In this document: positions 54,450-62,962 of the stretch, one piece after another | Layout: each line of letters opens with the position of its first letter | Numbering within the stretch: position 1 is the first letter of the stretch | Origin: Limnobacter olei | GTDB taxonomy: Bacteria; Pseudomonadota; Gammaproteobacteria; Burkholderiales; Burkholderiaceae_B | Direction: 5' to 3' | Assembly: GCF_029087225.1 (NCBI RefSeq) | Contig: NZ_JARFJD010000018.1 | Coordinates: 1 to 64,000 of the forward strand | Length of the DNA: 64,000 nucleotides | Translations under genes and position numbers: made by a program | Notes under the pieces: model-generated | The model's input: only the letters and a program-made list of their open reading frames with translations | Database searches by the model: none | Told to the model about the DNA's origin: nothing

Positions 54450-54484
54450 ACCCGAGGCTGAAAAAGTTCATGCCTCGGGTTTTA
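54450..54484. terminator. Hairpin terminator between two minus-strand genes
   Basis: ACCCGAGGC (54450-54458) pairs perfectly with GCCTCGGGT (54472-54480), with TTTT on the plus-strand side. It lies 12 bases beyond the hydrolase stop and upstream of the ParB-like gene, so it most likely ends the hydrolase transcript, although its T run is on the other strand. Confidence 0.6.
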
Positions 54485-54495
54485 GTTTCTCCCTG

Positions 54496-55374
54496 TCAAT
54501 GCGCCGCAGCGTACATCGCTTCACCAGCCGCGACCGGGTTGCCTGTCTTGTTAAAGGTTTCAAGCCATATCCCATAGTTATGAACAGTGGGGTCTTGCCA
54601 GGGGTGAAATCCTGGTTTGAAGTAGTTCAACAATTTGGGCAGCAGGCTGCTGTACAGCCCTTTGGGACCCAACAGCCACACCAGGCCTTTCGAGTACATT
54701 TTGAACCGGGTCCAGCCCTTGAAACCATCGGTGCCCAAAATGATCCAAGTGAATACCAGAGTGTGCAATGTGAAGTTGAACATGGCGTGGGCCATGGCAA
54801 GGCTTCGCTTGAAGTAACCTACTTTGGCCACTTTCTGCATGACATCAAATGCCACGGCCTTGTGTTCCATTTCTTCAATGGCGTGCCAAGCCAACATGGC
54901 ACGAACCCGATGATCTGCGCCGGCCATCACTTCTTTGCGGGCAAAAAACATCTCGGCCATCATGGCCGTGAAATGCTCCAGCGCTGCGGTCATGGCCAGG
55001 TTGTATTCAGGCGAAAGCACCTGCAAACGGCGGTTCATGATCTTCGTAATCACATGCAACATTTTGTCCACGGGCACACCTTGCTCTTTCAGGCGCTTGT
55101 TGTAGTCGGTGTGCACTTTGCCGTGTTGACCTTCCTGAAAGGAAAAGTCTTTCACTGCTTTCAACAAATCAGGATCGGTAATTTTGTCTTTGAAATTCCG
55201 CACGCTCGAGATGAAATAACGCTCGCCGTCCGGAAAACTCATTTGAACACCATCAATCACGCGGGTTTTGAATGCGTCGCCACCCATCCAATAGCGAGGG
55301 ATGTCTTTGTCAGTGATTCCAAAATCCAGATCTTTCCGGACCACGATGTCTTCTTTGAACGATGTTGTTGTCAT
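54496..55374 (-). CDS. Predicted metal-dependent hydrolase, ferritin-like (PF10118-type)
   Basis: The 292-residue protein matches the bacterial predicted metal-dependent hydrolase family. Ferritin-like di-iron ligand motifs are visible: FSFQEGQHGKVHTDYN, ALEHFTAMMAEMFF and WHAIEEMEHKAVAFDVM. RYWMGGDAFKTRVIDGVQMS and the Pro-rich C-terminal GFHPWQDPTVHNYGIWLETF are also typical. Hydrophobic stretches near 190-215 may be membrane-associated. The start at 55374 (MTTTSFKEDIVV) has a perfect AGGAGG six bases upstream. It is divergent from an AraC-type regulator, a common arrangement for a regulator and its target. Substrate unknown. Confidence 0.8.
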   Translation of the reverse strand: MTTTSFKEDIVVRKDLDFGITDKDIPRYWMGGDAFKTRVIDGVQMSFPDGERYFISSVRNFKDKITDPDLLKAVKDFSFQEGQHGKVHTDYNKRLKEQGVPVDKMLHVITKIMNRRLQVLSPEYNLAMTAALEHFTAMMAEMFFARKEVMAGADHRVRAMLAWHAIEEMEHKAVAFDVMQKVAKVGYFKRSLAMAHAMFNFTLHTLVFTWIILGTDGFKGWTRFKMYSKGLVWLLGPKGLYSSLLPKLLNYFKPGFHPWQDPTVHNYGIWLETFNKTGNPVAAGEAMYAAAH

Positions 55375-55499
55375 GACTGCCTCCTGCTGCATTGTGTGAA
55401 TAAAGATTACCGAATCACCACAACACACGATATGATTTGAAATGACAAAAAAGGAAGAATTCGCGACAGATTTAATCTGATCACGCCACAGGAGGTTTG

Positions 55500-56504
55500 G
55501 TGGAAACCATCAATTTTCAAATGCTTGCAAGCCTGGCTAATGCTGCAAGGCGCTGCGACATTGACTTGAACAGTGTGATGCAAGAACTGAAACTGGAAAT
55601 TGACATGAGCGGGGACCCACGTCGGCGCATGTCTTTGTCGTGCTTCAGTTCCTTGTTCTCCGCGGTTGAGGCACGCGAGCCCAGCCAACACTTTCCGCTG
55701 GTGTTTGGTGATTCTTTCAACTTCGATGGCTTGCCCGAGTTGGCCACTTTTGTGACCAGCGCTTCAACCCCGCAAGAGGCCATGCGTGTGCTGGACTGGT
55801 CGCCCAAGCTGTTGCACCCCAATTTGCACTTCATTACGCTTGACTTGGGAGACGAGGCTGCACTGGAGATCAAGGTACCCGATCCGGAAGGTGTGAACGA
55901 AGACCTGCCCGGATTTGTTGAAGCTGCCATGTCGGCCGTCCTGAAGTTTATTCACCTTCTCAGCCCCGGTTCACACTTGATCAAGCGCATCGAATTTCGT
56001 CACGCGCCGTTGACCCAAGAGTCGGCTTATCTGAATGTGCTCAAAACCACGGTGCTGTTTGAGCAGGCCAACAACCGTTTGGTGGTGGATTCTTCCGCAC
56101 TGGATTTGCCTTTGCCGGGCGGCATTCCTTCCGCACACCACAAGGCGCAGGCTGTAATTTTGAACCGCCTGTTGCCAGATGTTGAGGAGCAAACCCTTGA
56201 AAAACAAATCAAGCGCCTTTTGAAGTCGCGCTTGAGTATGCTGAGTGAACCAATACAGACGATAGCCGAGGTGCTGCACATGCACCCCCGTACCTTGCAG
56301 CGAAGGCTAAAAAGCGAGGGTAAATCGTATGCTGAAATTCTGGGGGCTGTTCGCCATGAACTGGCCTGCGAGATGTTGAAAGGCTCGGTGCTTGACATTG
56401 AAACCATCGCTGCAAACCTTGGCTATTCTGATCGCCGCAGCTTTACCAGCGCATTTTTAAAATGGCAGGGTATGTCCCCAAGGGAATTCAGAAATCAGCA
56501 CTGA
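55500..56504 (+). CDS. AraC family transcriptional regulator
   Basis: The 334-residue protein has an N-terminal arabinose-binding-like domain of the type found in OruR/ArgR-like and lipid-related AraC regulators (about 10-195) and a C-terminal double helix-turn-helix (about 235-332; IQTIAEVLHMHPRTLQRRLK, DIETIAANLGYSDRRSFTSA, WQGMSPREFR). AGGAGG at 55490-55495 favours GTG 55500 over the adjacent TTG 55497. It is divergent from the predicted hydrolase across 125 bp and may control it. Confidence 0.9.
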   Translation: METINFQMLASLANAARRCDIDLNSVMQELKLEIDMSGDPRRRMSLSCFSSLFSAVEAREPSQHFPLVFGDSFNFDGLPELATFVTSASTPQEAMRVLDWSPKLLHPNLHFITLDLGDEAALEIKVPDPEGVNEDLPGFVEAAMSAVLKFIHLLSPGSHLIKRIEFRHAPLTQESAYLNVLKTTVLFEQANNRLVVDSSALDLPLPGGIPSAHHKAQAVILNRLLPDVEEQTLEKQIKRLLKSRLSMLSEPIQTIAEVLHMHPRTLQRRLKSEGKSYAEILGAVRHELACEMLKGSVLDIETIAANLGYSDRRSFTSAFLKWQGMSPREFRNQH

Positions 56505-56596
56505 AACCTTGCGCTTAATTTTGGTGTCTGAATTTCATGCTTAAATTTCTATTGTTGATTGATTTACCCGGATTCACCTAATTATCGGAGCGTTTT

Positions 56597-57088
56597 ATGA
56601 TCCCTACCACCGACCTTTGTGATGCCAATGAAGACAAAATTGCCGCTGGCACTTTGCGTGTTGTTGAGCCGATGTTTCAAAGTTGGGGCTTGAAAAGCAG
56701 TTTTATGGGGCAAGCCCACACCTTGAAAGTATTTGAAGACAATTCCTTGGTGCGAAGTGCCCTTGAAAAAGACGGGCAGGGCAAAGTATTGGTGGTTGAT
56801 GGCGGTGGCAGCATGCGTTGCGCCCTGGTCGGCGGAAATTTGGGACAGTTGGCCGAGAAAAACAACTGGGCGGGTATTGTGGTTTACGGCTGCGTGCGCG
56901 ACACCCTCGAGTTGGATGAATGCGATGTGGGAATTCGTGCCCTGGCCGCGCACCCCATGAAAAGCCAGAAGCGAGGCATTGGGCATGAGAACATTGAAGT
57001 GGCGCTGAGCTTCACCACTGTGCGCCCCGGCAATTGGGTGTATGTGGATGAGGACGGTGTTTTGATTTCAGAAACAGACTTGAGCTGA
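56597..57088 (+). CDS. rraA: RraA family protein (RNase E regulator / HMG aldolase)
   Basis: RraA-family proteins inhibit RNase E in E. coli, and other members are 4-hydroxy-4-methyl-2-oxoglutarate aldolases. The 163-residue trimer-forming fold is recognised by [44 protein letters not shown]-like [20 protein letters not shown] and [16 protein letters not shown]. The Arg-Asp pair in GCVRD (metal and substrate binding in aldolases) is present, so enzyme activity cannot be excluded. GGAG lies upstream of ATG 56597. Confidence 0.92.
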   Translation: MIPTTDLCDANEDKIAAGTLRVVEPMFQSWGLKSSFMGQAHTLKVFEDNSLVRSALEKDGQGKVLVVDGGGSMRCALVGGNLGQLAEKNNWAGIVVYGCVRDTLELDECDVGIRALAAHPMKSQKRGIGHENIEVALSFTTVRPGNWVYVDEDGVLISETDLS

Positions 57089-57093
57089 TTGTT

Positions 57094-57543
57094 TCAGGAC
57101 AGGTCTCCGGTCGAAAAATTCGGTGGCCTTGTTTCATCGGTTTGAATCAACGAAGTTCGACTTATCCGAATAGCACCAGTGCCAGAAACTATTGATATTT
57201 CATCGTAGCCTTTTTTCACGATGGGCAGCGTGCCATAAGTTTTTACCAGTGAGTCAACGATTTCATTGGTGCTTTTGTCCACGCCGGCCGTCACGCACAA
57301 GAATTTGCTGGGATTCGGAATCAGTTGATAAATTCGATCAACTGATTCTTTAATCTTGTGCAATTGATCCGGTTGTATGTGAGCCACCAAGGCCTTGCCA
57401 TCGGACTCGCGCCACAAGGCCAGGCCCACGCAAAGCGCGCACCCCGTAGTGCCAATCCGAACTGAATGGTTGTGGTTCGCGGTAGATGAGATCAAGCCAT
57501 ATTGGTTCTGACCAACCATGTGGGATGGAAGCGAGCGAGTCAT
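57094..57543 (-). CDS. Orphan CheD/CNF-like (putative deamidase-fold) protein
   Basis: No close family is recognised, but the 149-residue protein resembles CheD in outline. VRIGTTGCALCVGLALWRES and KALVAHIQPDQL align with the CheD block LGSCVxxxxxD...GxxxHxxLP, putting Cys38 and His55 at the catalytic Cys and His. SKFLCVTAGVDK and NEIVDSLVKTYGTLPIVKKG follow in the places of the AKxxGGA and (N/R)xxxxxxxLxxxxI blocks. It is shorter than the true CheD here and far from che genes. The Cys-His dyad suggests a glutamine deamidase or related thiol hydrolase; the substrate is unknown. It is convergent with rraA. Confidence 0.45.
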   Translation of the reverse strand: MTRSLPSHMVGQNQYGLISSTANHNHSVRIGTTGCALCVGLALWRESDGKALVAHIQPDQLHKIKESVDRIYQLIPNPSKFLCVTAGVDKSTNEIVDSLVKTYGTLPIVKKGYDEISIVSGTGAIRISRTSLIQTDETRPPNFSTGDLS

Positions 57544-57902
57544 GTGAATGTCCGTTGGTTATTTTTTTTGAGTGGTTCGGCAAGGCCAAAATGTTCACAC
57601 GAACCATTTTTAGTAGGTTGCGCCGCATGATTTAGAGTGGATACTCTTTTTCATTTAGAGAAAAAGTATTTCACATCGTGATTAATTTAACGCAAGTAAT
57701 TGATTTTAAACAATACGAAAAAAAGTCTTGTATAAGATATAACTCTTGTTGCTCTGCGAAATGATCTGTAAGATACGGCTCATCACCTGATCGACACCAC
57801 TTGCCCAAGTGATACCCGCGAAGCTGCACACGCAGGGCACCGCAAGTAGGCCATCAAGCGAACCGTTTTCTTTTTCTTTCTATCGCCTCTGAGGACATCA
57901 CT
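57544..57902 (+). promoter_or_regulatory. AT-rich control region upstream of aceA
   Basis: No gene is visible in these 359 bases. An imperfect inverted repeat lies at 57641-57669 (ATACTCTTTTTC and GAGAAAAAGTAT), and ATTTAGAG occurs twice (57630-57637, 57653-57660), suggesting an operator. TATAAGAT and TATAAC near 57735-57750 are possible -10 elements without a convincing -35. The segment should hold the aceA promoter and regulator sites. Confidence 0.4.
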
Positions 57903-59219
57903 ATGAAATCTTTTGACCAACAGGTTCAAGAACTCAACAAAGACTGGGAAACCAACCCACGCTGGAAGCTGGTAAAGCGCGGCTACAAGGCCGAAGACGT
58001 GGTTCGTCTGCGTGGTTCACTGCAGCCAGAATACACACTGGCCAAGCGCGGTGCAGAAAAGCTGTGGGAAAAAGTGAACGGTACAGCCAAGAAAGGCTAC
58101 GTAAACGCATTCGGCGCGATCACTGCTGGCCAGGCCATGCAGCAGGCCAAAGCCGGTCTGGAAGCCGTTTACCTGTCAGGCTGGCAAGTTGCTGCTGACG
58201 GCAACAGCTCCGAAACAATGTATCCAGACCAGTCTCTGTATGCTTATGACTCAGTGCCAAAAATGGTTCGTCGTATCAACAACACATTCCAGCGCGCTGA
58301 CGAAATCCAGTGGAAGAACATTTGCGACGGCAAAATGAAAGCCGAAGACGCAATTGATTACTTCCTGCCCATCGTTGCTGACGGTGAAGCCGGTTTCGGT
58401 GGTGTATTGAACGCCTACGAACTGATGAAGAACATGATCGCAGCTGGTGCAGCTGGCGTTCACTTCGAAGACCAATTGGCCGCTGTAAAGAAGTGTGGCC
58501 ACATGGGTGGCAAGGTTCTGGTTCCAACTGCTGAAGCCATTCAAAAGCTGATTTCTGCACGTTTGGCAGCCGACGTAATGGGTGTTCCTTCAATCGTTCT
58601 GGCCCGTACAGACGCTGAAGCCGCCAACCTGTTGACTTCTGACTTCGACGCAAACGACCAGCCTTTCCTGACTGGCGAACGCACTCCTGAAGGTTTCTAC
58701 CGTGTGAAGAACGGTCTGGAACAAGCCATTTCTCGCGGTATCGCCTACGCTCCATACGCTGACTTGGTATGGTGTGAAACAGGTACGCCTGACATCGGTT
58801 TCGCCCGCGAATTCGCCCAAGCCGTTCTGGAAAAGAACCCAGGCAAGCTGTTGAGCTACAACTGCTCACCATCTTTCAACTGGAAGAAGAACCTGAACGA
58901 CAGCCAGATCGCTTCCTTCCAGGAAGACCTGTCTGCCTTGGGTTACAAGTACCAGTTCATCACATTGGCCGGTATCCACGTGAACTGGTACAACACCTTC
59001 AAGTTCGCCAATGCATACGCACAAGGCGAAGGCATGAAGCATTATGTAAATATGGTTCAAGAACCCGAGTTCGCAGCGCGCGAACAAGGTTATACTTTCG
59101 TATCTCACCAGCAGGAAGTTGGCGCAGGTTACTTCGACGATGTAACCACTGTGATCCAGGGTGGCGCTTCTTCAGTAACAGCCTTGAAGGGCTCTACAGA
59201 AGAAGAGCAGTTCCACTGA
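57903..59219 (+). CDS. aceA: Isocitrate lyase
   Basis: AceA splits isocitrate to glyoxylate and succinate, the first step of the glyoxylate shunt used on acetate or fatty acids. The 438-residue protein carries the catalytic signature [13 protein letters not shown], plus [56 protein letters not shown] and [16 protein letters not shown]. Codon use is noticeably more biased (AAC, CGT, CTG) than in the neighbours, as expected of a highly expressed gene. No malate synthase gene is in the window. Confidence 0.97.
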   Translation: MKSFDQQVQELNKDWETNPRWKLVKRGYKAEDVVRLRGSLQPEYTLAKRGAEKLWEKVNGTAKKGYVNAFGAITAGQAMQQAKAGLEAVYLSGWQVAADGNSSETMYPDQSLYAYDSVPKMVRRINNTFQRADEIQWKNICDGKMKAEDAIDYFLPIVADGEAGFGGVLNAYELMKNMIAAGAAGVHFEDQLAAVKKCGHMGGKVLVPTAEAIQKLISARLAADVMGVPSIVLARTDAEAANLLTSDFDANDQPFLTGERTPEGFYRVKNGLEQAISRGIAYAPYADLVWCETGTPDIGFAREFAQAVLEKNPGKLLSYNCSPSFNWKKNLNDSQIASFQEDLSALGYKYQFITLAGIHVNWYNTFKFANAYAQGEGMKHYVNMVQEPEFAAREQGYTFVSHQQEVGAGYFDDVTTVIQGGASSVTALKGSTEEEQFH

Positions 59220-59260
59220 TTTGCTGGTTGAACTGAATTTGTCGGCAATCTTGGCAGTCT

Positions 59261-59417
59261 CCCACCCCAGGAGGGGTGGATAGATTGACCGACGGAGGGG
59301 GAGAGGAGACAAGCTCAAAAAACCAAATCAAGAGTATTTTTCCCCTTGCTGAGCCTTTACAAAAGGCTCAACAGCGAGTGCTGAAGCCCGGTAAGAAACT
59401 TGCCGGGCTTTTTATTT
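59261..59417 (+). terminator. Three consecutive hairpins after aceA, the last a strong terminator
   Basis: Hairpin 1, near 59262-59280, has CCACCCC/GGGGTGG arms. Hairpin 2 has GAGCCTTT (59351-59358) pairing with AAAGGCTC (59362-59369), with further pairing outward. Hairpin 3 has AAGCCCGGTAAG (59384-59395), an AAA loop and CTTGCCGGGCTT (59399-59410), followed by a T-rich tail; this is the Rho-independent terminator. The stretch before it could be a long 3' untranslated region or a small RNA. Confidence 0.75.
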
Positions 59418-59427
59418 GCTGCTCGCA

Positions 59428-61116
59428 TTACGCGACTGGTCGTGTTTTGATGAGGTCGTGAACAATGGCATCGCTCAATGTGTCTTCCCAGCGGTACACA
59501 CGTACATCGGGCAGGGCGCCCAGCATTTGTTTTTCCTCTTTCGAGTACGCCTGCACGAAAACCTGAATCCCCGGGTTCAGCATTTTGGCATTTTCGATCA
59601 TCTGGCTCAGCCCCGGGGTATCGCCAGTGGCAATAACAAGGCTATTTGCGTTGGTGGTGTGCGCTTGAACCAAGGTCACTGGGTCTGCATATTCGCCAGA
59701 CACGGCAGCCTGTCCATTCTTTCTCAGTTTGGCCACCACTTCACGGCTGGTGTCCACAATCACCATGGGTACATTTTTTTTCTTCAGTGACTTGGCAATT
59801 TTTTTACTAAGCTCCGTGTGACCTACCAGCACAACGTGTTTGCCGAGGTACTTGCCATCGGTTTGTTCAGGTAACTCTTCCATGCTGTGGCTGCGTGCAT
59901 TCAAATTGCGAACCCACTGGAATCGCTTCACCATGCCATCATTTAATTTCGGGATCAAAGAGAACACAACCGGGTTAAGCGCAATTGAAATAATTGCACC
60001 CGACACCACCAGGCTTTGCACCTGAAGATCGACCAGCCCCAAGTACAAACCCAACCCAATTAAAATGAAAGAAAACTCGCCAATTTGTGCAAGGCTGGCT
60101 GCAATCACCAGTGCGCTCTTGAGCGGGTACTTGAACAGCAAAACCAAAGCGCCGGCGGCCAGCGACTTGCCCAGCACGATGATGGCCACCACAGCGAGTA
60201 CGCGCAGGGGATATTCCAGAATAACGTCGAATTGAAACAGCATGCCGACAGAAACAAAAAACAGAACGGCGAAGGCATCCCGCAAGGGCAGGGACTCCTC
60301 GGCTGCGCGGTGGCTCAGTTCTGATTCCCGCATCACCATGCCTGCGAAGAAGGCGCCAAGTGCGAAGGACACATCGAACAGCCCTGCGGCAACGAAAGCG
60401 AGACTGATGGCCATTGCAATGACTGAGAGTGTGAACAATTCACGGGAACCCGTTTTCGCAATGTGCCAAAGCATCCAGGGAATCACCCGCTTGCCCACCA
60501 CCAGCATCAAACCCACAAAAAGCGCCACCTTCACCAGTGTGAAACCAATGTCGAAGACCAGATTGGTCTCTGGATCCAGGGTTCCGCCTTTCAACAAACC
60601 TGCCAGTGGCGGAAGCAAAACCAGAATCAGTACCATGGCCAGGTCTTCAACCACCAGCCAACCCACCGCAATTTGACCGTTTGCACTGGTCAACATGCCG
60701 CGGGCTTCCAGTGCCTTCAGCAATACCACTGTGCTCGCCACTGACAAGGCAAGGCCAAACACCAGGCTTTGGCCCATGGGCCAATCCCAGAAATGGGCTA
60801 CACCCATGCCGAGCAGTGTTGCGGCTACCATTTGAACAATGGCACCGGGCACTGCAATTTTTTTAACGGCCAGTAAATCGTTGAGCGAAAAGTGCATGCC
60901 CACACCGAACATCAGCAGCATCACGCCAACCTCGGCCAATTGATTGGTCAGCGCGGGGTCTGCCACAAAGCCAGGGGTGGCTGGGCCAATCAGGAATCCG
61001 GCAACCAGGTAGCCCAGCAAGGCAGGGGCTTTCAGTTTTTCTGCAATGAAACCGAAAATGAGCGCAAGGCCGAAGCCGAATGCCAATGTGGCAATCAGGG
61101 AGACATCATGGGGCAT
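59428..61116 (-). CDS. Cation:proton antiporter with RCK/TrkA-N domain (KefB/YbaL type)
   Basis: This 562-residue inner-membrane protein has a CPA2-type Na+/H+ (or K+/H+) exchanger domain with about 12 membrane segments (1-385; LLGYLVAGFLIGPATPGFVA, LMFGVGMHFSLNDLLA, VGWLVVEDLAMVLILVLLPP with the conserved Glu-Asp pair) and a C-terminal nucleotide-binding TrkA-N domain (about 415-540; VVLVGHTELSKKIAKSLKKK, ANSLVIATGDTPGLSQMI). The glycine pattern is altered from GxGxxG to GHTELS, as seen in YbaL-like members. The likely role is potassium or pH homeostasis. It is convergent with aceA. Confidence 0.9.
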   Translation of the reverse strand: MPHDVSLIATLAFGFGLALIFGFIAEKLKAPALLGYLVAGFLIGPATPGFVADPALTNQLAEVGVMLLMFGVGMHFSLNDLLAVKKIAVPGAIVQMVAATLLGMGVAHFWDWPMGQSLVFGLALSVASTVVLLKALEARGMLTSANGQIAVGWLVVEDLAMVLILVLLPPLAGLLKGGTLDPETNLVFDIGFTLVKVALFVGLMLVVGKRVIPWMLWHIAKTGSRELFTLSVIAMAISLAFVAAGLFDVSFALGAFFAGMVMRESELSHRAAEESLPLRDAFAVLFFVSVGMLFQFDVILEYPLRVLAVVAIIVLGKSLAAGALVLLFKYPLKSALVIAASLAQIGEFSFILIGLGLYLGLVDLQVQSLVVSGAIISIALNPVVFSLIPKLNDGMVKRFQWVRNLNARSHSMEELPEQTDGKYLGKHVVLVGHTELSKKIAKSLKKKNVPMVIVDTSREVVAKLRKNGQAAVSGEYADPVTLVQAHTTNANSLVIATGDTPGLSQMIENAKMLNPGIQVFVQAYSKEEKQMLGALPDVRVYRWEDTLSDAIVHDLIKTRPVA

Positions 61117-61224
61117 GATTGGGGCAGTCCTAATGGTTTTTTTCTAATGATAGCAAGTGCGTATTAAACACACCCACTTCAAATGGACAAGGACTTGCCC
61201 CTAAAGTTGCGCAGGGAATGCGGC

Positions 61225-62853
61225 TTATTCTGTTTTAAATACCTTGACTGCATTCATCATCGATTGCGATACGCCGGACAAGTGAGCAGCCACCTGTGTA
61301 TTCTGCTGCGCGGCGGCGGTGTTTTCCTCCGTCATCTGTGCAACACGTTCTACGTTGCGGCTGATTTCGATGCTGACATTCGATTGCTCTTTCATGGACA
61401 CTGCAATTGCTGCGATGGCTTCAGAAACGCGATCTGAATCGGACTTTATTTTCTGGATTGTCGTATTCACTACATCCGCTTGATTGATGCCCTCCTGAAC
61501 CAGCTGCACTGAGGTGTCCATCGATTTGACCGCGCCTTGCGTAATGTTTTGAATTTCAAACACCATGCTGGAGATGCGATCGGTAGACCCTTTGGTTTGC
61601 TCTGCCAGTTTGCGAACCTCATCCGCCACCACGGCAAAGCCCCGACCCTGTTCACCAGCCCGCGCTGCTTCGATGGCCGCATTCAATGCCAGCAAATTGG
61701 TGCGGTCTGCAATCTCGGTGATAGTGGATACGATTTCCGAAATGTCTGCCGATTGTTTCTCCAGTGTTTGAACCGCTTGCGCACTGGTTTCTACGGCCTT
61801 TGCAATGCGCTGAATGCCAGCAACCACTTCACCCAAAGTCACCATGCCATTGTCGGCCGATTCGCGTGCCGCATTGGCGGTGGCTGTTGCATCGTTTGAA
61901 TTCTCGGAAATTTGAGAAATACTGACGGTCAATTCTTCAACCGCAGCAGCCATCGACGAAGTGGCATCGGCCTGTTCTACACCCGCATTGGCCATGGTTG
62001 TTGAAGACTCTTGAACTTGTGTTGCGCTGCTGCTGAGCTCAAATGCGGATTGGCGGATGCCGTCTATCAACTTTCTCAAGTTGCCTTGTGCTGTGGCCAG
62101 AGCAGCCAACAATTGGTCTACCTCATCTTTGTTCTGATGCCGAATGGGGCTGTTGAGTTCACCATTGGCCAAGGCATCGATGTGTTTGCCTGCAGTGCCC
62201 AATTTGTCTTGAAGCAGCTTGACCAGACTGATGGTGGCAAAAACGCCCACCACGAAGCTTGTAATCAAAGCGGCCGCAACAGACCACAAAGCCGTCTGAT
62301 AGGTAGCCTCCGCAGCCTTCGTGCGAACTTTCAGCAAATTCAGTTCTTCCTGCTCAATCTGTCCAATCAGTTCACGCATTTTGTCCATGATTGGCTTGCC
62401 TGATAACGAAATGAATCGATTCATGAATTCAGTCTGATCAATCTCCTGATTGTTCAGGGATTGGCGTAGAGCGATGGTTTTTTCAATCGATAGATTCAGC
62501 CAGTTCGAGTACATTTCCCTCAATCGATTGAAACGTTCAGTTTGTGCCGGGTTGTCCGAGGTCAGTTTGATTGCTGCGTCAAAGTGGGTGTCTATTTCCT
62601 TCTTGCCCTCGTTGTAGGGTTCAAGGTAAGTGGGATATCCGGTGACCAGAAAGCCGCGTTGGCCAGTTTCAATGTTGGTCATGTTTTCTCGCACCAGTCC
62701 AACTTCACGCAATACTTCATGGGTGTGCTCATTGGCCTGAGCCCCATCCATTATTTCTTTGGCGTTAATCAGTCCGAGTGCACCTGTCAAAAGGCCCAGG
62801 GCAATCACGAGAGCGAAGCCAAATCCCAGTTTGGCACGTATTGTATTGAACAT
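61225..62853 (-). CDS. Methyl-accepting chemotaxis protein with CHASE3 domain
   Basis: The 542-residue receptor has an N-terminal membrane helix (about 10-29), a periplasmic CHASE3 domain (about 35-175, with the signature [20 protein letters not shown]), a second membrane helix (about 190-212), HAMP, and the signalling domain ([40 protein letters not shown]) with methylation-helix Gln/Glu pairs on either side ([28 protein letters not shown]). It lacks a C-terminal CheR-tethering pentapeptide. ATG 62853 has AGGAAG upstream. No sigma28 promoter was found in front of it. Confidence 0.93.
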   Translation of the reverse strand: MFNTIRAKLGFGFALVIALGLLTGALGLINAKEIMDGAQANEHTHEVLREVGLVRENMTNIETGQRGFLVTGYPTYLEPYNEGKKEIDTHFDAAIKLTSDNPAQTERFNRLREMYSNWLNLSIEKTIALRQSLNNQEIDQTEFMNRFISLSGKPIMDKMRELIGQIEQEELNLLKVRTKAAEATYQTALWSVAAALITSFVVGVFATISLVKLLQDKLGTAGKHIDALANGELNSPIRHQNKDEVDQLLAALATAQGNLRKLIDGIRQSAFELSSSATQVQESSTTMANAGVEQADATSSMAAAVEELTVSISQISENSNDATATANAARESADNGMVTLGEVVAGIQRIAKAVETSAQAVQTLEKQSADISEIVSTITEIADRTNLLALNAAIEAARAGEQGRGFAVVADEVRKLAEQTKGSTDRISSMVFEIQNITQGAVKSMDTSVQLVQEGINQADVVNTTIQKIKSDSDRVSEAIAAIAVSMKEQSNVSIEISRNVERVAQMTEENTAAAQQNTQVAAHLSGVSQSMMNAVKVFKTE

Positions 62854-62962
62854 GGCACTTCCTTTGTGATGGTTTGCTTGTTGTAGTTGAGCAAGTATCA
62901 CCAATGTTCACAAAGTGAAGTATCTCTAGTTTTGGGGGATTCCCCTTTTGAGGGTTTTGTCG

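Noticed and set aside
54211-55440. Long plus-strand open frame (409 codons) opposite the predicted hydrolase
   Set aside because: It is antisense to a well-supported minus-strand gene with AGGAGG and family motifs. Its composition (His/Phe/Cys-rich) is that of a shadow frame.
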